A stretch of 64,000 bases of DNA from Roseiarcus sp963726105. Its GTDB lineage: Bacteria > Pseudomonadota > Alphaproteobacteria > Rhizobiales > Beijerinckiaceae. The stretch lies in the NCBI GenBank assembly GCA_963726105.1, contig CAVSBJ010000026.1:806001-870000 (forward strand), given 5' to 3'. The position numbers and the translations under genes were made by a program. Within the stretch, counting starts at the first letter, position 1. The number at the start of each line of letters is the position of its first letter. The notes beneath the pieces were generated by a model, which saw nothing but the letters and a program-made list of their open reading frames with translations, had not been told where the DNA came from and searched no databases. Shown one piece after another: positions 54,614 to 64,000 of the stretch.

Positions 54614-55604
54614 ATGAGGCCCGTCAATGTCGTCGGCGTCGCCGGCGCCGGGAGCCTGGGGCGTGGCCTTGGCCAATGCGGCTGCGGCCGCCGGTCGCAT
54701 CGTGGTCCTCTGGGGTCGCGATGAGGCCCGGATACGCGCCATCGCCGACGACACGGCGGAGCGACCGTCTGCCCGGCGTCGATTTGGCGCGAGCCGTCGA
54801 GGCGACATCCGATCTTGCGGAGCTTGGCCGGTGCGACGCCATTCTGGTGGCGACGCCGGCCCAGTCGAGCCGCGACATCGCGCTGCGGCTTGCGGCGATT
54901 TCCGGATCAGCGGCGCTTGTCACTTGCGCCAAGGGCATCGAGCGCGGCACGCACGCGTTCATGACCGAGGTCCTGGCTGAAGCCGCGCCCGACCGAGCGA
55001 GGGCCATTCTCTCCGGACCCTCCTTCGCCGCCGACGTCGCCGCGGGCCTGCCGACCGCGGTGACGCTCGCGTCGAGCGATGAAGAGCTGGCGCGCGCGCT
55101 CTGCGATGCGCTGCGCGGGCCGACTTTGCGGCTTTATCATTCGACCGACGTTCGCGGGGTCGAGATCGGCGGCGCGGCAAAGAACGTGCTGGCGATCGCC
55201 TGCGGCGTCGCCGCCGGCCGCGGGCTTGGGCGCGAGCGCGGTCGCCGCGCTCACCGCCCGCGGTTTCGCCGAGCTTCGCCGTTTCGGCGAGGCTTTCGGG
55301 GCGCGCGGCGTCGACGCTGATGGGCCTTTCGGGGCTCGGCGATCTCGTTCTGACCTGCTCCTCGCCGCAATCGCGCAACTTCGCTTTTGGCTCTGGCGCT
55401 CGGACGCGGCGCAAGCACGGCCGAAGCGGGAGCGGGCGGCCTCGCCGAGGGCCAATTCAGCGCGCTCGCGCTGACCGAGCTGGCGCGCGAACGGGGCGTC
55501 GACATGCCGATCGCCGATTGCGTCCAGGGGCTGATCGAAGGCTCGCTTGACGTTCAGGCCGCGGTGAGCGCGCTGCTCGCGCGGCCTCGAAGGGGGAAGA
55601 ATAG
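54614..55604 (+). pseudogene. gpsA: Glycerol-3-phosphate dehydrogenase [NAD(P)+], about five frameshifts
   Basis: Joined fragments spell a full GpsA: VVGVAGAG-AWGVALANAAAA, WGRDEARIRAIADD, SDRLPGVDLARAVEAT, VTCAKGIERGTHAFMTEVL, ILSGPSFAADVAAGLPTA, EIGGAAKNVLAIACGVAAG, ASAVAALTARGFAELRRFGE, GLSGLGDLVLTC and FSALALTELARERGVDMPI. Breaks fall near 54652, 54755, 55228, 55307 and 55392, and each is removed by deleting one base. The true stop is uncertain (TAG at 55602-55604 or a later one at 55683). GpsA is needed for phospholipid backbone synthesis, so sequence error is the best explanation. Confidence 0.82.
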
Positions 55605-55690
55605 GCGGGAAGCGCTTTTGCAATTTGAGCGCCCTCGCTTAGGCCTTCGTGACGTTCAGGAAACGCAAACTTACGGGCATTGAGTTGGCG

Positions 55691-56104
55691 ATGGCGCACT
55701 GGCTGTTCAAGAGCGAGCCCTCGGCCTGGTCCTACGAGAAGGTGGCCGGACTTGGCGCTGCGGGCACGGACTGGAGCGGCGTCCGCAATCATACCGCCAA
55801 GCTCAACATGCAGGCGATGAAAGTCGGCGAGCAGGCCTTCTTCTACCACTCGAACGAGGGAAAAGAGATCGTCGGGATCGTCGAGGTCTCGAAGGCCTAC
55901 CGACTCGATCCAACGGACGCGACCGGCAAGTTCGGGATGGTGGACATCCGCGCGTTGCGCCCGCTGCCGCGGCCGGTGACGCTGGAGGAGGCGAAGGGCG
56001 ACAAGCGCCTGGCCAAGATGGCGCTGGTCACGCAGTCCCGCCTCTCCGTCCAGCCCGTGACCGACGCCGAGTGGGCCGTTGTTTGCAAGCTTGGCGGCCT
56101 TTAG
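55691..56104 (+). CDS. EVE domain-containing protein
   Basis: 137 residues from the ATG at 55691. MAHWLFKSEPSAWSYEKVAG followed by DWSGVRNHTAKLNMQAMKVG, FFYHSNEGKEIVGIVEV is the EVE fold, a PUA-related domain suspected to read modified bases. Alphaproteobacterial EVE genes commonly follow gpsA and YciI, as here after gpsA. Function unproven. Confidence 0.9.
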   Translation: MAHWLFKSEPSAWSYEKVAGLGAAGTDWSGVRNHTAKLNMQAMKVGEQAFFYHSNEGKEIVGIVEVSKAYRLDPTDATGKFGMVDIRALRPLPRPVTLEEAKGDKRLAKMALVTQSRLSVQPVTDAEWAVVCKLGGL

Positions 56105-56172
56105 CGAAAGGCCTAAGACCAAGGCATTGCGCGGGCGGAAAACCCGAGAAAAATTCAGGCTTGGGGGGTGCG

Positions 56173-56538
56173 ATGGCGTCAATCCGGCCTGCTCTGGTAA
56201 TCGCATGCCTGCCGTTGCTCGGCGGGTGCATGGCAACCGCACAGCGCGAGCGCATGTCGGGGGCGCTTGATCCTTACATTGGCGGGTCAATTGCAAGCTT
56301 CGTCGCGGATCACGGCGAGCCTGCGTCGTCGGTGAATTTCGGCGACCATGAAAGCGCGTTTCGATGGGTTTTGACCGGACAAGGTGCGGGCGGAGCTGTG
56401 CCGATAGGAAGTTCGATAATAGTCGTTCCGCCGCGTCAACTCGTCTGCACGATATCGCTCACGGCAACAACAACCGCAGCCGTGCCGGAATACAAAGACT
56501 GGATTGTAACGAGCGACAAATGGCAAGGCGCTTGTTAA
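56173..56538 (+). CDS. Hypothetical lipoprotein
   Basis: 121 residues from the ATG at 56173 (GGGGGG upstream). A lipobox LLGGC follows a 17-residue signal. The mature part has GSIASFVADHGEPASSVNFG and a C-terminal segment ending DWIVTSDKWQGAC, a pattern seen in small SmpA/OmlA-like lipoproteins. No specific role assigned. Confidence 0.65.
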   Translation: MASIRPALVIACLPLLGGCMATAQRERMSGALDPYIGGSIASFVADHGEPASSVNFGDHESAFRWVLTGQGAGGAVPIGSSIIVVPPRQLVCTISLTATTTAAVPEYKDWIVTSDKWQGAC

Positions 56539-56550
56539 CGATGGAGCCGG

Positions 56551-57261
56551 TCAGGCCTTTGCAAGGTAGTACGCTTCCTTAATATCAAAGCGCACTTCCA
56601 GACCGGGCGTTGGATTATTCGCCATGAATTGACTGATTTGCACCTGATACTGGTCGGCATATTCATGCATTCGATCATCAAAATTAACGATGATATATGC
56701 TATCCGCTCCGTGTCAGTGCTCGTGCTGTAGGCGCGCGTCTGCGCCATCGCTTCAGTCAACGACGATGCAAGCTTATTGAAAAAGGGTTCGGGCAACAGG
56801 TCCGTGGGGACGCCGACGCCGCCGTTGCGAAGTCGGTTTGCCTCCTCCTCTGAAACATTAATTGTCTTCACTTCGCACAGCACGTGTCTGCCGTGCGACA
56901 AGGCTTCCAAGTCGGGCGTGCGCTGGCCTTCACTCTTGGATTCCGGAATGAAGCGAACGCCGGTGCAGCCAATACAAACGAGATAATTGTAAGCCTTAGC
57001 TTGATTCAGTTTGTCGAAAAGTTGCTGCCAACCACGCACTTTGTGTTTCGCAGTGAGCAAGGGCATAAGCTCAGCCTTCAAATATGTCCAAGCTGCCGCG
57101 TCAAGACCTTGCAGGTCGCTTTCAAAGTCGCGAAATTGTTTGAGCTTCTGCGGAATCGTGGCAAGCGTGCTGTCCAGATCACGAAAATAAGCACCTGTTG
57201 GAAGCGGGTTCGGAAGCAAGTCACGAAGCTCATAAATCCGTGGAAGCTCGTTGCGGTACAC
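56551..57261 (-). CDS. Hypothetical protein with PD-(D/E)XK nuclease-like motif
   Basis: 236 residues from the GTG at 57261 (GAAGGGG upstream); an ATG at 57336 would add 25 residues that look untranslated. Residues 114-132 read RTPDLEALSHGRHVLCEVK, with P-D at 116-117 and E-x-K at 130-132, the spacing of the PD-(D/E)XK core. Segments around it are mixed helix and strand (YLVCIGCTGVRFIPE, ERIAYIIVNFDD). Base composition is lower in GC than both flanks, suggesting transfer. No methyltransferase or other defence gene is adjacent. Confidence 0.6.
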   Translation of the reverse strand: MYRNELPRIYELRDLLPNPLPTGAYFRDLDSTLATIPQKLKQFRDFESDLQGLDAAAWTYLKAELMPLLTAKHKVRGWQQLFDKLNQAKAYNYLVCIGCTGVRFIPESKSEGQRTPDLEALSHGRHVLCEVKTINVSEEEANRLRNGGVGVPTDLLPEPFFNKLASSLTEAMAQTRAYSTSTDTERIAYIIVNFDDRMHEYADQYQVQISQFMANNPTPGLEVRFDIKEAYYLAKA

Positions 57262-57594
57262 AAGCCTAATCCCCTTCAGAAACCATGTAACAGCAACGAA
57301 GCACAATGGCCGCGGCGCCAAGTGCCTCCATTTCATCAATCGTAAACCTCGAAATCCCAGCGGCGCGGGCGCGGCCTTCGCCGGTGCTGGGCGCGTCCGT
57401 GCGAGTGATAGACTTCCGAATAGCATCGGGAAAGGTCTGCCTTGAACGAACCGCCGGCTCCCGCCATAACCTCGGGCGAGCGCGCCACTGGCCTTCTTCG
57501 GGAGGCACATGGGCTTAGCAGTGGGCTAGTCCTATCACGCTTTTGGAAAACGAAGCAATAACAATGATTTAACTGCAATCTTGGGAGGAGCCCC
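57262..57594. other. Intergenic region upstream of acs
   Basis: 333 bases between divergent genes. The right end has the acs ribosome site GGGAGGAG. No other feature is supported. Confidence 0.5.
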
Positions 57595-59541
<1,947 letters not shown>

Positions 59542-59599
59542 GGCGGCGCTGGAGCCGCGGGCGCGCCGCGGCTCGAGTGAGAGTCGATCGAGAGAGAGC

Positions 59600-60748
59600 G
59601 TGACATCGCAGGACCACCCCATTGCCTCCCCCTTCGTGGGATCCGCGCCGAACGGCTTTTGGCGCGGGGCCCGCAGGGAATGGTTTCTGGTCATCGCGGC
59701 CGGATCCGTCATCGCCTTCGCGCTGTTCGAGAAGCCTTTATTCTCCCTCCTGCCAAATCCGCTGGCCCTGTCCGGGATCCTTCTCTGGCTCTTCGGCGTC
59801 GTGCTCTGGTCATCCCTCGCTGTCGTGCGGCATGCAGAAGACTTGGCTGAGCGGCTCGGCGAGCCTTACGGGACCCTGCTGCTCACCCTCACCATTACCT
59901 CAATCGAGGTCATCGCGATCTCGGTGGTGGTGCGCCACGGCGGTCCGAACCCGACGCTGGTTCGGGATACGCTGCTCGCTGTCATCATGATCATCATGAA
60001 CGGCATGGTCGGAGTGACGCTGCTCATCGGGGGAATCAAGCATCGCGAGCAGCAGTTCAATCTGCAGGGCGCGAACGCTTATCTCAGTGTGCTCCTGCCG
60101 CTCGTGACCTTCGCGCTCATCCTGCCCGACTTCACCCAGACGACGGTGGGACCGACCTATTCGACCATCCAACAAGTCGCCATGGTGGCGGTCTCGCTCA
60201 GCCTCTACATTCTGTTCTTGTTTCTTCAGACAGGCCGCTATCACGAATACTTTGATCAGGCTTCCGAGCCTCACGCGGGGCCTCATGTCGAACAGGCCCC
60301 GTTGTGGCGTCCGATCGTCATGCTGGTCGCCTACATGGCGGCGATCGTCTATCTCGTCGAGCAGTTCGGGCCGCCGGTCGATTATCTCCTGGAGACGCTC
60401 CAAGCCCCGCCTCCGCTCGGCGGCATCCTCATCGCGCTGCTCGTCGCCACACCCGAGTCGATTGGCGCGGTGAGGGCGGCTCTCGCCAACCAGATGCAGC
60501 GGGCGGTCAACATCTGCCTCGGTTCGGTGCTGGCGACCATCGGCCTCACAATCCCGTCGGTGCTCATCATCAACCATCTCATCGACCGACCGATCGTGCT
60601 CGGCGTCGAGCATACCGATTTCGCGCTTCTTATCCTCACGCTCGCGGTCAGCATGATCACGTTCATGAGCGGCCGGACGAACGTGCTCCTGGGCGTCGTG
60701 CACCTCCTGCTCTTCGGGGCCTATGTGCTCCTGATCTTTCAGGCATGA
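59600..60748 (+). CDS. Calcium/proton antiporter, ChaA-like
   Basis: 382 residues, GTG start 58 bases after acs. About eleven membrane helices in two halves. VVRHAEDLAERLGEPYGTLL then LTLTITSIEV and ATPESIGAVRAALANQMQRA are the two alpha repeats that bind the cation in the CaCA superfamily. Exports Ca2+ (or Na+/K+) in exchange for H+. Confidence 0.9.
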   Translation: MTSQDHPIASPFVGSAPNGFWRGARREWFLVIAAGSVIAFALFEKPLFSLLPNPLALSGILLWLFGVVLWSSLAVVRHAEDLAERLGEPYGTLLLTLTITSIEVIAISVVVRHGGPNPTLVRDTLLAVIMIIMNGMVGVTLLIGGIKHREQQFNLQGANAYLSVLLPLVTFALILPDFTQTTVGPTYSTIQQVAMVAVSLSLYILFLFLQTGRYHEYFDQASEPHAGPHVEQAPLWRPIVMLVAYMAAIVYLVEQFGPPVDYLLETLQAPPPLGGILIALLVATPESIGAVRAALANQMQRAVNICLGSVLATIGLTIPSVLIINHLIDRPIVLGVEHTDFALLILTLAVSMITFMSGRTNVLLGVVHLLLFGAYVLLIFQA

Positions 60749-60814
60749 GCGCCGCCTTAGCCTGTCCGCCCGTTCCCGCGTCAAGACGAGCGTCGATCGG
60801 GGATCCTCGCCTGT

Positions 60815-61483
60815 CTATGGCGCGATCAGCAATTCCTGCGCCGCTTCGATCTTGGTCGCGAGAATGACGGCCTGCGTTCGGCTCTCGACGCCGAGCTTCT
60901 GGAAGATCGCGGAGACATGGGCCTTTACGGTCGCTTCGGAGACGCCGAGCTCGTAGGCGATCTGCTTGTTGAGCAGGCCTTGCGACAGCATCATCAGGAC
61001 GCGAATCTGCTGCGGGGTCAGCGAGGCAAGCCGCCGCGCCATTGCGCTCAATTCGCGGTTGGCGGCTGAACTCGGATCGAAGTCGGGAGGTGTCCATCGG
61101 CCGCCCTCCAGAACCTGGACGATCGCCCCTCGCATCGTCTCGAGCGAATTGGTCTTCGGGATAAAACCGGCGGCGCCGAATTCCATGCAATGGCGGATGA
61201 CCGCGCGCTCTTCGTTGCCCGAAACCACGATGACGGGGGTGGACGGACGCTCCGAGCGCAGGAACAGGAGGCCGGAGAACCCGTGCACGCCGGGCATGGT
61301 GAGGTCGAGCAGCACGAGGTCGGCGCCTGGCGAGGCGTCCAGCGCTGCGACCATGCTGTCGAAATCATGCGCGACCGCGATCTCGGCGCCGGGCGCCGCC
61401 GCGAGCACGGCCTGACGCAAACCGCCGACCATAAGCGGATGGTCATCGGCGATGAGCACGCGAACGGCGCTCTCTTCGCCCAT
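60815..61483 (-). CDS. LuxR-family two-component response regulator
   Basis: 222 residues from the ATG at 61483. The receiver domain has the acidic pair in IADDHPLMVGG, phospho-acceptor D60 in VLLDLTMPG and the switch lysine in IPKTNS. The C-terminal HTH reads LTPQQIRVLMMLSQGLLNKQ followed by IAYELGVSEATVKAHVSAIF. Regulators of this NarL type near acs control acetate or alcohol metabolism in other bacteria. No kinase is adjacent. Confidence 0.92.
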   Translation of the reverse strand: MGEESAVRVLIADDHPLMVGGLRQAVLAAAPGAEIAVAHDFDSMVAALDASPGADLVLLDLTMPGVHGFSGLLFLRSERPSTPVIVVSGNEERAVIRHCMEFGAAGFIPKTNSLETMRGAIVQVLEGGRWTPPDFDPSSAANRELSAMARRLASLTPQQIRVLMMLSQGLLNKQIAYELGVSEATVKAHVSAIFQKLGVESRTQAVILATKIEAAQELLIAP

Positions 61484-61575
61484 CGTTTCCTCCCGTCTGG
61501 TCGGCGACCGCGCCGCGGAACGACAATTGTCGATCCGCCCGTCCTTGTCGCGTCCGCGCTTTGCGCCTTGGGCGC

Positions 61576-62073
61576 TCACCCTCCACCTTTCCGTGAGGAC
61601 GGCAAGCGTCCGAGCTGGCGCAATCCTTCGGTCATCGCGATCGTTGCGGCGATCCCCACGTTCAAGGAACGCAGGGGAGGCCGGATGGGGATATACACCC
61701 GAACATCAGCCGACGCCCGCACCGCCTCCGGAACGCCGGACAACTCGCGACCCACCAGGATAATATCGTTGTCATGAAAAGCGAAATCCCACAAACACGT
61801 CTCGCCCTTTGTCGTTAACAGGACCAGCCGGCGCGGAGTGGCCGCGCGCCAGGTCGCGAAGCTCGCCCATGAATCGTGGCTCTCGATTGAGACGGCGTTG
61901 ATATAGTCCATCGCGGCGCGGCGAAACCGGCTGTCGGCGATCCGAAACCCCGCCGGTTCGATGATTGCCGCGTCGACGCCGAGACATGCGCAGGTGCGCA
62001 TCATGGCGCCGGCGTTTTGGGCGATATCGGGCTCGAACAAAGCGAGCAGAAGGGGCGCGTGCGGCTTCGTCAT
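61576..62073 (-). CDS. trmL: tRNA (cytidine(34)-2'-O)-methyltransferase
   Basis: 165 residues, a minimal SPOUT enzyme. LALFEPDIAQNAGAMMRTCA, ILVGRELSGVPE and IPIRPPLRSLNVGIAATIAM are the three SPOUT motifs forming the SAM-binding knot. Methylates the wobble base of tRNA-Leu. trmL upstream of the bc1 operon is the standard order in Rhizobiales, which makes the lack of petA here notable. Confidence 0.94.
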   Translation of the reverse strand: MTKPHAPLLLALFEPDIAQNAGAMMRTCACLGVDAAIIEPAGFRIADSRFRRAAMDYINAVSIESHDSWASFATWRAATPRRLVLLTTKGETCLWDFAFHDNDIILVGRELSGVPEAVRASADVRVYIPIRPPLRSLNVGIAATIAMTEGLRQLGRLPSSRKGGG

Positions 62074-62448
62074 ATCGCGCGCAAAAGCAAAAGGTTGCCG
62101 GGAGAAAAAGCCATTCGGAGAACGCCGGGAGCAGGAGGGAGAAAGTGGAGCTTCGGGCTATGGACATCCAATTCGATCGATGCGAAAAGCCGGATCGAAC
62201 CAAGTCAAGGTCGTGACCCCGCGGGCGTTGGGGCGACACGCACGTTGGGGGTTGAATTGACCATCAATGGAAGAAGTCGATGATGTTCCTTCCGGCTAGG
62301 CCCTGGTGGGGGGATCTTCGAGGCGGCGCCTTTGTGCGCGGCCCGTAAAGCGCTTTCGCCGCCGACGCTCGAGTGAGCGTTCGCCGACGGGCGGCGCATC
62401 GACTTCTTCCTCATTCTTCGACTCCACGTCCCATCAGAGATCCACGAC
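62074..62448. other. Intergenic region where petA would be expected
   Basis: 375 bases. No Rieske protein or its CTHLGC/CPCHGS motifs can be found in any frame. It does contain a 14-base inverted repeat with a 114-base interior. Confidence 0.6.
62269..62410. repeat. MITE-like unit bounded by 14-base inverted repeats
   Basis: ggaagaagtcgatg (62269-62282) and its exact complement catcgacttcttcc (62397-62410) bound a GC-rich interior. The unit ends 38 bases before the petB start and could be a small mobile remnant or an mRNA leader stem. Confidence 0.55.
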
Positions 62449-63699
62449 ATGAGCGGTCCTTCGACCTACGTTCCGAAAAGCGCGATTGGGCGCTGGTTTG
62501 AATCGCGTCTGCCCTTGGGCGGCCTGGTCCATTCCTCGTTCATCGCCTTTCCGGTGCCGCGCAATCTCAACTACATGTGGACGTTCGGCGCAATTCTTTC
62601 GTTCATGCTGGTGGCGCAGATCGTCACCGGCGTCGTTCTCGCCATGCATTTCATCCCTTCGTCGACCCAGGCGTTCGCCTCGGTCGAAAACATCATGCGC
62701 AATGTCAACTATGGCTGGCTGATCCGCTACCTGCACAGCAATGGCGCGTCGCTGTTCTTTTTCGCCTGCTACGTCCATATGGCTCGCGGCCTCTATTACG
62801 GCTCCTTCAAGCCGCCGCGCGAACTTCTTTGGATCATCGGCGTCATCATCTACGTGCTGATGATGGCGACGGCTTTCTTCGGTTATGTTTTGCCCTGGGG
62901 CGGGATGAGCTTCGCGGGCGCGACCGTCATCACCAACCTCACATCGGCAATTCCATTTGTCGGCAACAGCATCGCCCACTGGCTGTGGGGCGGATTTGCC
63001 GTCGGCGGTCCGACGCTGACCCAATTCTTCGCGCTGCATTACCTCCTGCCGTTCATCATTGCGGCGTTCGTCGGGCTCCACGTCTGGGCGCTGCACGTCG
63101 CCGGGCAGAACAACCCCGACGGCATCGAGGTCAAAGACCCTCAGCGCGACACCGTCGCCTTCACCCCCTACGCCACGATCAAGGACGTCTTCGGCCTCTC
63201 GGTCTTCCTCGTTCTTTACTGCTGGCTCGTGTTCTACATTCCCAATTATCTGCTCGACGCCGACAATTCGGTTCCCGCCAATCCGCTGGCGACGCCCGCG
63301 CATGTCGTTCCGGAATGGTATTTGCTGCCGTTCTACGCCATGCTGCGGGCCATCCCGAACAAGCTCTGGGGCGTGATCATCTTGTTGGCGGCGATCGTCG
63401 TGCTGGCGTTCATTCCCTGGCTCGACCGCTCGCCGGTCAAGTCGGCGAAGTACCGCCCGTCCTACCGCTTTTTCTTCTGGATCTTTATCGCGATCTGCAT
63501 CGGCCTCGGCTATCTCGGCTCGCAGGAGCCGACCGAGGGGCTGGCGATGATCGCGCGCATCCTGACCTTTGGATATTTCGCTTTCTTTCTCATCATCATG
63601 CCCATTCTGAGCTTCACGGAGAAGACGAAGCCGATTCCCGTTTCGATCGCCGATGCGGTGCTGACGAGGACGAAGACCGCGGTGGCAGCGGCGGAATGA
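62449..63699 (+). CDS. petB: Cytochrome b of the bc1 complex
   Basis: 416 residues with eight predicted membrane helices. The haem-binding region has LHSNGASLFFFACYVHMARG, and the quinol oxidation site carries PEWYLLPFYAMLR with the PEWY motif. Transfers electrons from ubiquinol in the inner membrane. petC starts 28 bases downstream. Confidence 0.97.
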   Translation: MSGPSTYVPKSAIGRWFESRLPLGGLVHSSFIAFPVPRNLNYMWTFGAILSFMLVAQIVTGVVLAMHFIPSSTQAFASVENIMRNVNYGWLIRYLHSNGASLFFFACYVHMARGLYYGSFKPPRELLWIIGVIIYVLMMATAFFGYVLPWGGMSFAGATVITNLTSAIPFVGNSIAHWLWGGFAVGGPTLTQFFALHYLLPFIIAAFVGLHVWALHVAGQNNPDGIEVKDPQRDTVAFTPYATIKDVFGLSVFLVLYCWLVFYIPNYLLDADNSVPANPLATPAHVVPEWYLLPFYAMLRAIPNKLWGVIILLAAIVVLAFIPWLDRSPVKSAKYRPSYRFFFWIFIAICIGLGYLGSQEPTEGLAMIARILTFGYFAFFLIIMPILSFTEKTKPIPVSIADAVLTRTKTAVAAAE

Positions 63700-63727
63700 T
63701 GCGGACCCCTTGCGAGGAAATTCAACG

Positions 63728-64000
63728 ATGATCCGTGTCAGGTTTTCCGCGCTTGCGTTTGCGGCGACGGCGCTTGTCCTTGCGAGCGTGTCCGCTGTGA
63801 TCGCCCAAAGCGACGCCGACCAGCCGAACCCGCCTCGGGAGAGCTGGAGCTTCTCGGGGATGTTCGGCATCTACGACAAGGCGCAGCTTCAGCGCGGGTT
63901 CCAGGTGTACAAGGAGGTTTGCAGCACCTGCCATGCCCTGAGCATTCCGTTCCGCACGCTGACTGATCCCGACGGGCCCGGCTTCAGCGAGGACCAGATC
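63728..64000 (+). CDS. petC: Cytochrome c1 of the bc1 complex (partial, runs off window)
   Basis: The first 91 residues are present. Signal peptide FAATALVLASVSAVIAQ, then FGIYDKAQLQRGFQVYKEVC and STCHALSIPFR with the CxxCH haem site. The C-terminal membrane anchor lies beyond the window. Confidence 0.95.
   Translation, partial: MIRVRFSALAFAATALVLASVSAVIAQSDADQPNPPRESWSFSGMFGIYDKAQLQRGFQVYKEVCSTCHALSIPFRTLTDPDGPGFSEDQI

Noticed and set aside
62434..63870. A 478-codon minus-strand frame
   Set aside because: Antisense to petB and petC; no domain and the expected charged shadow composition.

Overview
The window is 64 kb of GC-rich chromosome from an alphaproteobacterium, most likely a Hyphomicrobiales (Rhizobiales) member. 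A Beijerinckiaceae/Methylocystaceae-type relative would fit, but that is an inference from gene order and protein style. Supporting signs are the Mla-type MCE transport operon, the yicC-gmk pair, the tim44-mltA-smr run, carB-greA, petB-petC, a PagL-like lipid A deacylase, BrnT/BrnA and a solitary pqqA. Coding is dense, on both strands, in short operons. No rRNA, tRNA or CRISPR array was seen.

Layout. 1-6 kb: a sugar kinase, a histidine phosphatase overlapping an MFS exporter, and a P-type H+-ATPase. 6-11 kb: transaldolase, a glycosyltransferase/LpxH-like pair, and an SDR. 11-13.5 kb: a PQQ-linked patch holding pqqA, a frameshifted cytochrome c and the tail of a PQQ sugar dehydrogenase, then a cupin regulator and a 165-bp tandem duplication. 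13.9-18.3 kb: a four-gene MCE (Mla-like) lipid transport operon. 18.4-21.5 kb: an MhqD/MhqO-like pair and a diguanylate cyclase. 21.5-28 kb: an accessory stretch of small hypotheticals, PagL, ASCH and GFA proteins and two toxin-antitoxin modules (MntA/HepT broken, BrnT/BrnA intact). 28-36.3 kb: housekeeping genes (carB, greA, trmJ-like, yicC, gmk) with two tandem paralogues and a histidine-rich secreted protein. 36.3-43.9 kb: accessory genes, including a DUF4062 coiled-coil protein, a cyclase, a PEP-CTERM protein and a GST/TetR divergon. 44-50.9 kb: VOC, transglutaminase, DUF899, YciI, ParA, Tam-like and stress proteins. 51-56 kb: ndk, smr, mltA, tim44, gpsA and an EVE protein. 56.5-57.3 kb: a lower-GC PD-(D/E)XK-like gene. 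57.6-61.5 kb: acs, a Ca2+/H+ antiporter and a LuxR-type regulator. 61.6-64 kb: trmL and the start of a bc1 locus (petB, partial petC) that has no petA beside it.

Frameshifts recur. carB and gpsA, normally indispensable, are split, gpsA by about five apparent +1 shifts. The tim44-like gene, the cytochrome c, mntA and hepT are also split. Several breaks sit in short homopolymers or GC repeats. The simplest reading is base-level sequence error in part of this assembly, so the broken accessory genes cannot safely be called true pseudogenes.

Most interesting items: the orphan 25-residue PqqA peptide beside remnants of a PQQ dehydrogenase module; the stand-alone DUF4062 coiled-coil protein in AT-richer DNA; an orphan PD-(D/E)XK-like protein; a three-copy dispersed repeat with a long A/T-rich hairpin; a secreted His-rich protein with a paired inverted-repeat promoter; and three exact-length 93-residue repeats in the MCE protein.
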